This document shows, piece after piece, positions 1-9,663 of a DNA stretch of 64,000 nucleotides. The notes beneath the pieces are model-generated. The model was not told the DNA's origin. It did not search any database and worked only from the letters and a program-made list of their open reading frames with translations. The position numbers were made by a program, and so were the translations under genes. Within the stretch, counting starts at the first letter, position 1. The number at the start of each line of letters is the position of its first letter. The stretch is taken from the NCBI GenBank assembly GCA_937925715.1, contig CALAMG010000027.1, positions 1 to 64,000 of the forward strand. Direction: 5' to 3'. This DNA comes from an uncultured Collinsella sp. (lineage in GTDB: Bacteria > Actinomycetota > Coriobacteriia > Coriobacteriales > Coriobacteriaceae).

Positions 1-55
1 GCGTGAGCGGGTACAGGCGCGTGCCGGACCCGCCGGCGAGGATGATGCCTTTCAT
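1..55 (-). CDS. rmlA: Glucose-1-phosphate thymidylyltransferase, N-terminal fragment
   Basis: Only the first 18 codons lie in the window; the gene runs off the left edge. They read MKGIILAGGSGTRLYPLT, the nucleotide-binding signature (GGxGTRL) of sugar nucleotidylyltransferases, and the exact wording is typical of RmlA/RfbA. RmlA makes dTDP-glucose from glucose-1-phosphate and dTTP, the first step to dTDP-rhamnose. A purine-rich ribosome site (GAGAGGA) lies a few bases upstream of the ATG. Its position next to glycosyltransferases, one of them rhamnosyltransferase-like, fits a rhamnose-containing surface polymer. Another nucleotidylyltransferase of the same fold cannot be excluded from so short a piece. 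Confidence 0.85.
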   Translation of the reverse strand, partial: MKGIILAGGSGTRLYPLT

Positions 56-211
56 AAAAATCCTCTCGATTGACAATCGTTGAGCAAAAGCCGCTGATTA
101 CAGATGCATAGTTAATTAAATTATACGCACCGGCAGCAACCTCCCCGTCTTCTTATTTAAATCGGACAGCAGAAACACGCAACTCTTTCTGCATTTCTAG
201 CGAGGCAACAA

Positions 212-2683
212 ATGAAAAAGTACAATGAGCAGTGTCCAACAAACGAAAGGCAAACAATGCGAGTCGAAACAACCGGAGTATGCAGAGGAAACTGGAAAAT
301 CTACCAGCAGCTTAAAATAGAAGGCATCCATGAAGGCTCCAGCATAAAAGCTCAAGCGGCAACGGTTGACGACCGCCGTTTACCTTTGTCTCTTCTAAAA
401 TTCAAGGACAATAACGGCGAATCAGACTCATACGTTCTTGTAATCCCCGACCCCGACACCCGATCCATTAAAGTTGAGTTTAGCGAAATCGGCAAAGACG
501 GTCGTAACCTGAGCAGCGACTCCCTTTCGCTCAATTGCAAGAACATCAAATGGGAGTCGCGTCTTAACTACAAAATTAAACCTGACATGTGCAGCAAACT
601 CAGAAATTACGATGACGTTTCAGAGTTTGAGATGGCGACGATTGATTTTTGGCAGTGCATCGAAGATTCAAACGAGTATATCCTGAGGTGCACGGTTAGA
701 ACACCGTACCGCAACGACTCGCAAATCAAACTTCGCTGCCTCGATCGGTTCCTCAATGAGGTTGAGCTGAGCATAGTCAACTTCGGCTCAAATGTAACGA
801 GTGTTGGATTTACATCCGAGAAAAAACAACTTGAAACACAGCTCTCGATCCGCATGCCAAAGGCGTTTGATCGTTACTACTTTATAATTGGCGATCAAAA
901 TCACCCTTCATTCAGTGCATTTGACTGCTTAACGCCTGATAAATTAGGCTTGCTTCTTGAGGAGACCAACTTCCTCTTTACCCATGCGCAGTTTGACCCT
1001 GAATACCCCGAATGGTTTACAGAGCATAAGGCAACCATTGGCGCACTGGAGAAGCAGAGAAAAATCGTCTTCAATAGCGCTCCGAAATTCAGCATCATTG
1101 TCCCTCTTTACAACACGCCCATTTCGTTTTTTAACGATATGGTCGAATCCGTAAAAAACCAGTCTTATGCAAACTGGGAGCTCCTCCTAGTTAATGCAAG
1201 CCCTGACAATCAGGAACTAAAGGCTCGCGTTGAGCAGGAAACAGCCCGCGACAACAGAATTAAGTCAATTAATCTTACCGAAAATAAGGGTATTTCCGAA
1301 AACACAAACGCAGGCGTTGCCGTAGCTTCGGGCGATTTCGTTAGCTTCTTTGACCATGACGACATTCTTGAACCGGACTTGTTGTTCTCATATGCCGAGG
1401 CAATTGAAAACAATAATGACGTCGATCTTCTTTATTGTGATGAAGATAAACTCATGCCCGATGGAAAGTTAGCGCAGCCGTTCTTTAAGCCGGATTTCAA
1501 TATCGATCTGCTCAGAAACAATAACTATATCTGCCACATGCTTACCATCCGTAAGTCCCTGCTAGACACTCTAGAGCCGAACACAAAAGAGTTCGATGGA
1601 GCACAGGATCATAATCTGACTCTCCACGCCGTGGAAAAGGCAAGGAAAGTTCATCATGTTGCGAAGGTTCTATACCACTGGCGCCTAAGCGAGACCTCCA
1701 CCGCAGCAAATGCCGATAGCAAGCCGTATGCCACTATCGCAGGTATCAAAGCGGTCCAGAGTCATTTGGACAGGCTTGGGCTCAATGCGAAGGTCGAACA
1801 AGCGCGTCGTCCCTTTACATATAAAGTAACCTACGCTGTGCCAGATTCCCACCCACTCGTGTCAATTATCATCCCGACTAAAGACCACGCCGACATTCTG
1901 AACAACTGCATTACATCAATTGTTGAGAAATCAACGTACGACAATTACGAGTTCGTCATAATCGAAAACAACAGCACAGAAAAGGTGACGTTCGATTATT
2001 ACGATAAGTTGCAAGCAAAATATCCTGACATCGTTCGTCTTGTAACTTGGGAACACGAATTCAATTTCTCCAAGCTCATGAACTTTGGCGTTGCTCACGC
2101 CAAGGGCGACTATCTCTTGCTATTGAATAACGATACTGAGGTAATTACGCCCAATTGGATCGAGACCATGCTTGGCATCTGCGCACGTGAGGATGTTGGC
2201 GCAGTCGGTGCAAAACTCTACTATCCCGACAACACCATTCAGCACGCGGGCCTATGCGTCACTGGCGGCGTGGCGGGACATCTTTGCCAGAGCATGCCAA
2301 GGAATAATTGGGGCTACTTTGCACTCAACGATGCGCAACAAGACTTCAGCGCTGTCACTGCAGCTTGCATAATGACCAAGCGTAGCGAATATGAGAAAGT
2401 CGGAGGTTTCACCGAAGAGCTTCAAGTTGCATTTAATGATGTTGACTTTTGCTTAAAGCTACGCGAGATTAACGACCTGATCGTATACACGCCCGAAGTC
2501 GAGCTCTATCACTACGAGTCGATTTCTAGAGGCGTTGAAAACAATACGGAAAAGCAGATTCGGTTCCACAAAGAAGTCGCATACATGAATTATCGCTGGG
2601 CAAAATACTATGTCGAAGGCGATCCGTACATTAACCCAAATTTCAGCGTGGGAGAACCCGGAAATCGCTACTATCATTTATAA
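212..2683 (+). CDS. Double-domain family 2 glycosyltransferase
   Basis: An 823-residue protein with two GT-A family 2 domains after a long N-terminal region of about 280 residues. The first domain starts near residue 290 (FSIIVPLYNTP) and carries a DHDD metal-binding motif. The second starts near residue 550 (VSIIIPTKDH) and has LLLLNNDTEV, where the DxD-type motif is NND. No signal peptide or membrane segment is visible, so it should act on the cytoplasmic face, adding sugars to a lipid-linked glycan. GAGG lies about six bases before the ATG. It is a diverged paralogue of the 828-residue protein at 31161-33647, with the same architecture and many shared stretches. It is transcribed alone and ends at a hairpin shared with the convergent gene. 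Sugar and linkage cannot be told from sequence. Confidence 0.9.
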   Translation: MKKYNEQCPTNERQTMRVETTGVCRGNWKIYQQLKIEGIHEGSSIKAQAATVDDRRLPLSLLKFKDNNGESDSYVLVIPDPDTRSIKVEFSEIGKDGRNLSSDSLSLNCKNIKWESRLNYKIKPDMCSKLRNYDDVSEFEMATIDFWQCIEDSNEYILRCTVRTPYRNDSQIKLRCLDRFLNEVELSIVNFGSNVTSVGFTSEKKQLETQLSIRMPKAFDRYYFIIGDQNHPSFSAFDCLTPDKLGLLLEETNFLFTHAQFDPEYPEWFTEHKATIGALEKQRKIVFNSAPKFSIIVPLYNTPISFFNDMVESVKNQSYANWELLLVNASPDNQELKARVEQETARDNRIKSINLTENKGISENTNAGVAVASGDFVSFFDHDDILEPDLLFSYAEAIENNNDVDLLYCDEDKLMPDGKLAQPFFKPDFNIDLLRNNNYICHMLTIRKSLLDTLEPNTKEFDGAQDHNLTLHAVEKARKVHHVAKVLYHWRLSETSTAANADSKPYATIAGIKAVQSHLDRLGLNAKVEQARRPFTYKVTYAVPDSHPLVSIIIPTKDHADILNNCITSIVEKSTYDNYEFVIIENNSTEKVTFDYYDKLQAKYPDIVRLVTWEHEFNFSKLMNFGVAHAKGDYLLLLNNDTEVITPNWIETMLGICAREDVGAVGAKLYYPDNTIQHAGLCVTGGVAGHLCQSMPRNNWGYFALNDAQQDFSAVTAACIMTKRSEYEKVGGFTEELQVAFNDVDFCLKLREINDLIVYTPEVELYHYESISRGVENNTEKQIRFHKEVAYMNYRWAKYYVEGDPYINPNFSVGEPGNRYYHL

Positions 2684-2742
2684 AGTGTTAGCTTAATTCT
2701 GCGCTTTCTAATTTTAGCCTTATTAAAATGCGACTAATAGAT

Positions 2743-2774
2743 AAGGGAATCGAGGGTCAACCCTCGATTCCCTT
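2743..2774. terminator. Bidirectional terminator-like hairpin
   Basis: A perfect 14-bp stem (AAGGGAATCGAGGG and its complement) closes a TCAA loop between two convergent genes. No long T-run follows on either side, so termination strength is uncertain, but the position suits a shared terminator. Confidence 0.65.
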
Positions 2775-2874
2775 ACTATGAATAATTGCATTCCATACAT
2801 GATATACAGTTAAGAAGCGTTTGTGATTCGATACACAAGCAGGCGTTGATTCCGCATGCTGGCCAGAATCCGCA

Positions 2875-4722
2875 TCATTCCAAAGGCGTATTTAAAACCC
2901 AGCCCCACTGTGGTATAGCGGTAGTGTGGTAGTAGTTCAGCCACCAAGCAAGTGATGTTGTCCTGATGTAACCGATGTTATCCATAACCATACCGTTTCC
3001 GATATAAATAGCAATATGGCCCCAGCGGGCACCAGCACTTGTATGAGTATGCGTAGGGACCGCAACGATCATTCCAACTTTAAGCTGAGATATATCTCGG
3101 CTGTAACACCAATTCCAGAACATGTCGCATGCGTCGCCGTTGGGATATGACCTCAGCACGGGGTAAAACACATGGCTAACCCACTCCGAGCACAGTCCCG
3201 CCCCAGGAGAAGGAACGCTATGGCAACGATTAACGATCTGGGACTGCAAGGAGGCGCGCGCGGAGTGCTCAGGCTCCACCCAAGCACCTGAGGCATTAAA
3301 GAAATACTCGGAGTCTCCAATTCTGTTCCAGCCATTTACCATTTGTCCAGAAGACATAAGGTAGTACCACGTTCCATCATCATCGAGGAACCAGCCAGTA
3401 TTCATGGCTCCGGATTCGTTGTCGAGGTGATACCACCTACCGTCAATGAATCGCCAACCGCGCTGCAGAACCCCATCTGAGTCTGTGTAAAACCACACCT
3501 GTGCAGCTGAGGACCAATACCAGCCAGCGACAGGCTTTCCCTCGGGATCCCTGAGCTTAATTCCACCCGCGCCGTCCTTGACGCCCGAAAGCACAATCGC
3601 ACCACTGCTGCACGCATAATATACGTTTTCATCTTGTGAGAAGACCCAAGTGTTGCACTTTAATGCACCGCCGCTATCCGGATCCAAATAATAAATGGAG
3701 CCATTTACAGTTTGAAATCCTTCCAGCATGGCGCCATTATTATTGGGGTCTAGCAAATACCAGCTAGAACCATTGTAAAACCACCCGGTACGAATCTCTC
3801 CCGATGCGTTGGAGCAATACCATGCCCCATCGTTAATAAACCAACCGGAGCTCATAGAACCGGATTCGGAAAAATGATACAAAGAGCCGTTAACAAGCCT
3901 AAAGCCCGTAGCCATTAATCCAGAAGGCTCAAGCCAGTACCAAGTATTGCCAAGGAGTAACCACCCGGTCTGCATAGCGCCCGAACTGTCCAAATAGTAC
4001 CAGCTATCATCAATTAAAACCCAGCCGGTCTTCATTGAACCCGATGTCTCGTCAAGGTAAAACCAGCGCCCACCGGTGGCAGCCCATCCCTTCAAATGTG
4101 CACAGGAGTTAGAAAATAAATGCCAGCCATCGTTCAAGTATTTCCAGCCAGTAGCTGCATAACCTTCGGAATCAAAATAATACTCCGCCCCTCTAATGGA
4201 CAGAAAACAGTTTGACGGCCAACCACCAGCCTCATATCTCCACCACCATTTACCGTTTTGGTAGGCCCAAGAACCAGGAAGAGCGATGTTATTATCAGAG
4301 GAACGAACGATCTGGAACGACAGTTGAGAGGTAACGCCGGCGTAATTCCCTAGCCCATTCACTCTTATAGTGGCGCAGCCAGGGGCAACATTATCTGAAT
4401 ACGTGACTTCATAATCGATTCCGCTTGCTAGCACAGAACCGCTGGCAGTCAAAACAGAGACATCAGGAGTAATCACATCGCCAGTATATTCATATATCGA
4501 CGAATCGATAGATGCTTTGAAATTATCGGAATCCAAAGTCAAACGATCGCTACCTGATGTCCCAAATGCTTCCTGACCCGATTGAACCAAAGAGCCATCA
4601 GTGCCTTCAGCCACGCAATCTTCAGTTAATGAAAATGCGATTGCGGGCCATAAAAGAGAGATGAAACAAATAGATGTTAGACAAACCACGCTGATTAAAC
4701 TCAGATGTCGATTTTTCATCAT
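2875..4722 (-). CDS. Secreted choline-binding-repeat protein with C-terminal NlpC/P60-like domain
   Basis: The 615-residue product starts with a signal peptide (basic MMKNRH, then a hydrophobic core to about residue 30). Residues about 80-140 resemble a bacterial Ig-like domain of the 'Y-G-D-x-I-T-P' type. About a dozen repeats of the GW-x-WYYLD-GxM kind fill residues about 150-500; in known families these aromatic repeats bind choline on teichoic acids. The last 130 residues look like a Cys/His peptidase of the NlpC/P60 or CHAP type: GAGLCSEWVSHVF supplies the candidate Cys and RWGHIAIYIGNG the candidate His. It is probably a peptidoglycan hydrolase or amidase held on the surface by the repeats. 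It is the last leftward gene of the low-GC block. NlpC/P60 versus CHAP is not resolved. Confidence 0.8.
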   Translation of the reverse strand: MMKNRHLSLISVVCLTSICFISLLWPAIAFSLTEDCVAEGTDGSLVQSGQEAFGTSGSDRLTLDSDNFKASIDSSIYEYTGDVITPDVSVLTASGSVLASGIDYEVTYSDNVAPGCATIRVNGLGNYAGVTSQLSFQIVRSSDNNIALPGSWAYQNGKWWWRYEAGGWPSNCFLSIRGAEYYFDSEGYAATGWKYLNDGWHLFSNSCAHLKGWAATGGRWFYLDETSGSMKTGWVLIDDSWYYLDSSGAMQTGWLLLGNTWYWLEPSGLMATGFRLVNGSLYHFSESGSMSSGWFINDGAWYCSNASGEIRTGWFYNGSSWYLLDPNNNGAMLEGFQTVNGSIYYLDPDSGGALKCNTWVFSQDENVYYACSSGAIVLSGVKDGAGGIKLRDPEGKPVAGWYWSSAAQVWFYTDSDGVLQRGWRFIDGRWYHLDNESGAMNTGWFLDDDGTWYYLMSSGQMVNGWNRIGDSEYFFNASGAWVEPEHSARASLQSQIVNRCHSVPSPGAGLCSEWVSHVFYPVLRSYPNGDACDMFWNWCYSRDISQLKVGMIVAVPTHTHTSAGARWGHIAIYIGNGMVMDNIGYIRTTSLAWWLNYYHTTAIPQWGWVLNTPLE

Positions 4723-4863
4723 TTTTCTCTTCTCGCCAAATCAAATTAACCTTTGAATATCCAGATGCAGTCGACCCAGAGATGCAGTTCCCAAATTAAT
4801 TAATATGCAAGACAACTCGCTTGATACGTTGCACCAGATAAAACGATAAGACACTCAACATAG

Positions 4864-4888
4864 GGATTGTCTATTTGTTAGACAATCC
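4864..4888. promoter_or_regulatory. Inverted repeat in the 4723-4980 gap
   Basis: A perfect 10-bp inverted repeat (GGATTGTCTA, 5-base loop, complement) lies between the DUF2304 gene and the downstream leftward wall-protein gene. It has no T-run, so it may be an operator or a weak terminator. Nothing else stands out in this 258-base gap. Confidence 0.35.
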
Positions 4889-4980
4889 ACAACCAGCAGT
4901 CGAGCGCGATCAATGGTGCACAAACTTAGGAGCCCTAATGAGGGATAGCCGAAGGAACTGAATCAAACCATGTATTGAGC

Positions 4981-5334
4981 TCATTCATGATCAGACCTTT
5001 TCTCAAGCTCTTTTTCGAGCAGGGCAATCCTATGAGTAAGGTTTTTGATCGCCAAAACATGACGACTCGCGGCAACGCTAAGAGACAGAGAGATTGCAAG
5101 CAACAGCACGATTGCACCCAAAAAAAGGAAATTGGCCGGGTTGACAAACCCAATAGCTGTTGAGCAACTATAAATAATCTGAGGACATAAATCACAGATC
5201 AAGGCCGCCATACACATCAAAATCCACAGCAAAGAGTACTTAAGAAGCATCTTTCCGTTGGACACGAGACGTAAAACATAGACGAGGAATCCGCCGAAAA
5301 AGAGGGCCGCACCAATCCTCAAAATAAGATTCAT
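4981..5334 (-). CDS. DUF2304 family membrane protein
   Basis: A 117-residue protein with three predicted membrane segments (roughly residues 5-22, 32-50 and 66-88) and a charged, coiled-coil-like C-terminal tail rich in K and E. Size, topology and tail match the DUF2304 family, small proteins usually encoded directly after a DPM1-like glycosyltransferase. That is the arrangement here: the stop codon of the upstream GT2 and this ATG overlap near position 5334, so the two are translationally coupled. Its role is unknown; by context it may help the transferase use a polyprenyl-phosphate sugar. Confidence in the family is good, in function low. Confidence 0.8.
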   Translation of the reverse strand: MNLILRIGAALFFGGFLVYVLRLVSNGKMLLKYSLLWILMCMAALICDLCPQIIYSCSTAIGFVNPANFLFLGAIVLLLAISLSLSVAASRHVLAIKNLTHRIALLEKELEKRSDHE

Positions 5335-6080
5335 TATTTGTCTCCCCTATGAACCCAGCACACAAGGACAATGGCTAACGTAACCTTGACCATATAGTAG
5401 ACGGAAGAGAAGCCCCCGATAGATGAACGTCCACCTTGGCGCTCATTCATCTTTACAGGCGCTTCCATAACGGGAAGACCAAGCTTCATAGCCAAAGCAA
5501 TCGACTCTGGCTCCGGGTAGTCATCAGGATAACTCTTGCAGAACAGGTCGATAGCATCTTTATTGCAGGCCCTAAAGCCAGAAGTGGGATCGGTGACCAC
5601 CTTACCCGTAAGCAACTCGAGCAAAAATGAAAGCCACCTGATTCCAACACGACGCATAAAAGTTGATTGAAAACCATCAGTCTCAACCAGAAATCGAGAG
5701 CCTATCGCCAAACTCGCACCGCTCTCAATCAGCTTTACAAGCTCAGGAATATAAGAAGGATCATGTTGGCCATCGCCGTCAACCTGAATGTCGATATCAT
5801 AGCCAAATCTCTGGGCATATTTATGGCCCGCTTGGACCGCTCCACCGATACCAAGGTTCTGCGGCAAATCCAATATGTTGATACCATGCTCTCGACAAAG
5901 CTCAAGCGTTGTATCTTGTGAGCCGTCGTTGATTACGACATAGTCATAACCCGCAGCTTTTATAGCTGCAACGGTATTGAGAATGCACTCCTGTTCGTTA
6001 TAGGCAGGAATTATTACGAGAACACGCAGATGTCCTTTTGAACATGTCGTTGAAGTAAAAGACAATCGAGATTCATCCAT
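5334..6080 (-). CDS. DPM1-like family 2 glycosyltransferase (polyprenyl-phosphate sugar synthase type)
   Basis: A 248-residue single-domain GT-A enzyme. VLVIIPAYNEQ near the N-terminus binds the nucleotide, VINDGSQDT and QVDGDGQHDP carry the acidic catalytic and metal ligands, and GSRF follows as in dolichol-phosphate mannose synthase relatives. Members transfer a sugar from a nucleotide donor to a polyprenyl phosphate on the cytoplasmic face; the donor is unknown here. It overlaps the DUF2304 gene, its usual partner. About 315 bases of apparently empty sequence separate it from the DUF2142 gene, so it may have its own promoter. No membrane segment is obvious in the body, apart from a hydrophobic stretch near the C-terminus. 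Confidence 0.88.
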   Translation of the reverse strand: MDESRLSFTSTTCSKGHLRVLVIIPAYNEQECILNTVAAIKAAGYDYVVINDGSQDTTLELCREHGINILDLPQNLGIGGAVQAGHKYAQRFGYDIDIQVDGDGQHDPSYIPELVKLIESGASLAIGSRFLVETDGFQSTFMRRVGIRWLSFLLELLTGKVVTDPTSGFRACNKDAIDLFCKSYPDDYPEPESIALAMKLGLPVMEAPVKMNERQGGRSSIGGFSSVYYMVKVTLAIVLVCWVHRGDK

Positions 6081-6395
6081 TCCAAAAACAGTTGGCTCTT
6101 AGCGACGCCCAAAGAATTTGCGACTCTTACAGTCCAACGCATAGCTTAACTCAGACTTAAGTTTACTGTATCCTGTCTAACCATTAGGAAGTTACATCTC
6201 AAGCTTAGATATTTAGCTTGCTCAACTAGGGCACACATGGAGTCCCCATCCATCACCGCAGGAAAAGGACCCCTTGCAGTTCTGCCTCAAATACGGGGCG
6301 CATGTCCTGAGCGAACCCTCAACGCCGTCCCATTCGATCCAATCGAATCCAACTAATTGCCCACTCCTACTATAACCATGACCTATATCGCTAAT
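6081..6395. other. Intergenic gap, nothing convincing
   Basis: I see no open frame with a ribosome site, no RNA gene and no strong hairpin in these 315 bases. It may hold the promoter of the downstream leftward glycosyltransferase pair. Confidence 0.4.
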
Positions 6396-8387
6396 TTAGA
6401 AAAAACGGATATACAGAAGCTCGAACATCACAAAATACAGCAGCGCAAATGGAGCCCCGAGCATAAAGGCTGTAACTTTAGCCTTCACCTCCTCATCGCA
6501 GTAAATAGGGAACCTGAGCAATAGACAGGCAAAAGGTATTATCAAAGGTATGAGATATCGCGCTTGGACACCCGCAACTGTCTGGCTTCCAACTCCTGTA
6601 AAAGCGATGTATAGAGCCAAAGCAACTAGGTGGCAAGTAGCAAGAACCAGGAATAGAGTCCAAACAATTCCGCAACGGCTAAGCTTTATTTTAGTATCTT
6701 TTTCATTATCAATAATGCAAATAGCTTCAAACAGCATGATGGGGAGATACGAAAGCCATGGGAACAGATTAGACACGTCCCCAAGATAAGCCATATTCGT
6801 TGATATTGAATTGAGAAACGCCGGGGTCAGCATCGATCCAAAAACGAAATTCGAGATTACAGCTATAGTTCCAACTGGATTTGCAAGCACTCCCGTCGTT
6901 TGACCAGCCGTAGAGACTTCGGAGCCACCACGTGCATCAGAAATATTATTTACGACAGATGAGAAATATGGCGTCAAGAAAGATAGGATCATAATGGCAC
7001 AAACGAATAGAGCAGTACCAATCAAGATACGTCTTTGCTTGCTTGAAACATATTTATTTGCAGGAATTAAAAGCGCAAGTCCAAATAAGGGAAAATAAAT
7101 CGCTTTAGCTGCAAACCCGATTGCAAAAGATAGTAGAAATGCGAAGAACGTTTTAGCAGAAATATCCTCTTCAGAAATAAGCATCTTCAACAAAAGAGCT
7201 GTTCCTAGCAAACTGAACGATATCACACAGGGATCATACGAGTAACTGGCTGCCATTAACACAGCAGACGGGAACAACGCAATACAAGTGAAAAGACATT
7301 TTCTGCAAGGGGCTATACGAATTGCGATTCCGCAGATAACTGCATACGCAAACAAATTAAAAATTTTACCCAATGCAAATTTGATAGAGAATGGGAGATG
7401 AAGCAAGCGACCCAAACAAAGGCCGATAGATGAAGGAATATAGGCAATTTTAGAAAGAGCCGCACTATCAAAACAATTAAAACGTTCGATACCTTCAGCT
7501 AAATCATTTTTATCAGCCTCTCTGACCAATTGCTCAACAGAGCCACGGTTAAACTCTCTTGTTTCATCTATTGGGTACTTACCCAAAGCTGCATCCAAAC
7601 TAAAGCCGTCCCCCATATAAAACTGCTCGACTATCATTCGGTCAGAATTTGTTATTTCAGCATTTGTGAGGTAGGAAAAACTGTTTGCATTTCCATAGTG
7701 GACCTCATCATCCCATGTCAAAAAATTTGTAACGGGAAAGCAAATAATTACGGATAGACCAATTGAGACAATGCATGCGAAAGCGAACAGTTCGGGCTTC
7801 AGATAAGAAATGCCCCCATTAATAGCAATCAATCCGATCAAAACCGTAATGGGCAAAGCAGACGCGAACAACACCGTCTTTGACTTATCGAGCGGAATGC
7901 CAATAAAAGCGATTAAAACAGCAAAGCCAACAAAAACCGCCAAATAAAAGAAACACTTCTTAGCATCAGTTTTCTTAACCGAGGTTACGAAGCTCTTCAT
8001 CAGGCCATAGCAAAGCTCAATTCCCTGGAACGCTAAAACTAAATGAAAGCATATAACCAGACCTGAGATATTCCATGCACCAAGACCGAAGGGGCCAAAC
8101 GTCTTCGCGCCAGCCAATATGATGAAAACTAGCAGAAAGCTGCTGAGGATACTGGACGCGACGAGAACGGTTATCTGACGAATAGCATCACCGCTCGACT
8201 GTGATTTCGGTTGCAAATATAAGCACGCAACAGCAACGACATCGCAAAAGAGTTCAAGAATGAATAGATTTAAATTCTTATAGTGCAATGATGTCGCGAC
8301 AGCTAACAAAAGAAGTCCCAGCCCAAAGATGGCAAGCGCATACTCGCTTTTCTTAATTGCAGGATTATTCAAAACGTGCATCTCCAA
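6396..8387 (-). CDS. DUF2142 family polytopic membrane protein
   Basis: A 663-residue protein with about a dozen hydrophobic segments spread along its length. After the first membrane segments comes a large loop with WDDEVHYGNANSF, which matches the acidic-His motif (W-D-E-x-H-Y) seen in DUF2142 proteins and reminiscent of GT-C glycosyltransferases. By analogy it may transfer sugars from polyprenyl-phosphate donors outside the membrane, or act as a polymerase-like protein for the glycan. This is inference, as no function is established. It sits in the leftward glycan operon between a GT4 gene and the DPM1-like pair, which would make the lipid-linked donor a GT-C enzyme needs. Codon usage is AT-rich like its neighbours. 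Confidence 0.75.
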   Translation of the reverse strand: MEMHVLNNPAIKKSEYALAIFGLGLLLLAVATSLHYKNLNLFILELFCDVVAVACLYLQPKSQSSGDAIRQITVLVASSILSSFLLVFIILAGAKTFGPFGLGAWNISGLVICFHLVLAFQGIELCYGLMKSFVTSVKKTDAKKCFFYLAVFVGFAVLIAFIGIPLDKSKTVLFASALPITVLIGLIAINGGISYLKPELFAFACIVSIGLSVIICFPVTNFLTWDDEVHYGNANSFSYLTNAEITNSDRMIVEQFYMGDGFSLDAALGKYPIDETREFNRGSVEQLVREADKNDLAEGIERFNCFDSAALSKIAYIPSSIGLCLGRLLHLPFSIKFALGKIFNLFAYAVICGIAIRIAPCRKCLFTCIALFPSAVLMAASYSYDPCVISFSLLGTALLLKMLISEEDISAKTFFAFLLSFAIGFAAKAIYFPLFGLALLIPANKYVSSKQRRILIGTALFVCAIMILSFLTPYFSSVVNNISDARGGSEVSTAGQTTGVLANPVGTIAVISNFVFGSMLTPAFLNSISTNMAYLGDVSNLFPWLSYLPIMLFEAICIIDNEKDTKIKLSRCGIVWTLFLVLATCHLVALALYIAFTGVGSQTVAGVQARYLIPLIIPFACLLLRFPIYCDEEVKAKVTAFMLGAPFALLYFVMFELLYIRFF

Positions 8388-8484
8388 CTAAAGACAAAAT
8401 CGAATAGGATAAGTCGACAATAACAAATTCGGGTCTTAGATCCAACTTCACTCAAAAGCTAAGTAAAAGCCAGCCAAGTATCAC

Positions 8485-9630
8485 TTAGCAAATACAAAAC
8501 GCCTTCTCGACATCTATAGCAGTGGCGTCCCAGCTATATCGATTTTCAACAAGGGCCCTAGAGTTTCGAGACTGTAGAGAAAGCAGCTTTCGATCATCAA
8601 AAAGCCTGCATAATGCCGAAACCACCTCATCAGATGACATGGACTGAATTATCGTGCCGTAGCTATCATCTGGAATAAGCTCGTGCGCGCCTCCCACATC
8701 TGTTACCACAGCAGGCGTTCCGCAAGCTGAAGCCTCAAGAAGTACCGTCGAAAAGCCTTCGGACCGAGTTGGAAGACAAAGCACATCTGCTTGCTGAAGT
8801 AAGGAGGAAATGTCCTCTGCGCTACATCTCCCAAGCCAAAACAAGTTCGACGAACAGGCTTCCTTGACTTCATTGGCCAGCGGACCATCCCCTGCAAGAA
8901 CAAAACAAATATCACGCTTGGTAATATCCTTTGCGCGAGCTGCCTCAATAATTGAATAAATTCCCTTTTCAGGAATAAACCGCCCAACAAAAGCCACAAC
9001 TAAAGATGACTGAGGGACACCTAATTCTGATCGGAAATCTCTACCCGAAGAGATGCTCCTATAAATTGAAGCATTGATTGAGTTCGATATTACGCCCTTT
9101 GCACCGATATTAAAATGCTGAAGCCATTCAACGCTTTTAGAAGAAATCCCATAGAAATCAGGTTCAAACGTCTTTACGCGATCAGTAATCCAATCCTCAT
9201 ATCGGCGCACAAAATAATCAAGGAATGGCTGATTGAAAGAAAGATACGCTGAACCATGGTCGAGAACGACGGCCCTAGTGTTATGATCCACAGCAAACTT
9301 CAGCCCTTCGAGTGAGAGGGGGAAAAGCCTCGTGTTGATAAGTACGCCGTCCCACTCATAATCATCAAGGCTTTGCAGGAGCCGGTAATAATCGCCGGTT
9401 TTTTTGGGAAGAGGAAGCCTTCCATCAAGCAATGAAATACATGGAAGCCGAATTATCTCGAGACCGTTTTCGACTGAATGACCGACTCCTACGCGCATTG
9501 AATCATTAGTAACGATAACCACCCTGTCGCCGCGGGCAGCTAGGGCATGAGCGAGACCATCGACAAAATTACCAATTCCACTAAGTTGCGGGTGATAATG
9601 ATGGGTGAAAATACAAATAGAAGAACTCAT
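8485..9630 (-). CDS. Family 4 (GT-B) glycosyltransferase
   Basis: A 381-residue protein with the two-domain GT-B layout. The N-terminal acceptor domain opens with ICIFTHHYHPQLSGIG, a glycine-rich loop typical of GT4. The C-terminal domain starts near residue 205 (VVAFVGRFIPEKG) and holds the nucleotide-sugar EX7E signature in EGFSTVLLEASACGTP. It should add one sugar to a lipid-linked intermediate in the cytoplasm. It follows licD by about 30 bases on the same strand, so the two are very probably co-transcribed. Donor and acceptor are not predictable. Confidence 0.9.
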   Translation of the reverse strand: MSSSICIFTHHYHPQLSGIGNFVDGLAHALAARGDRVVIVTNDSMRVGVGHSVENGLEIIRLPCISLLDGRLPLPKKTGDYYRLLQSLDDYEWDGVLINTRLFPLSLEGLKFAVDHNTRAVVLDHGSAYLSFNQPFLDYFVRRYEDWITDRVKTFEPDFYGISSKSVEWLQHFNIGAKGVISNSINASIYRSISSGRDFRSELGVPQSSLVVAFVGRFIPEKGIYSIIEAARAKDITKRDICFVLAGDGPLANEVKEACSSNLFWLGRCSAEDISSLLQQADVLCLPTRSEGFSTVLLEASACGTPAVVTDVGGAHELIPDDSYGTIIQSMSSDEVVSALCRLFDDRKLLSLQSRNSRALVENRYSWDATAIDVEKAFCIC

Positions 9631-9663
9631 TACATAACCTCATCTGGTAAAGATTTCATATCC

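Noticed and set aside
1..211. Strong sigma-70 promoter for the first glycosyltransferase (TTGACA at 67-74)
   Set aside because: No good -10 box lies at proper spacing, so I do not list it.
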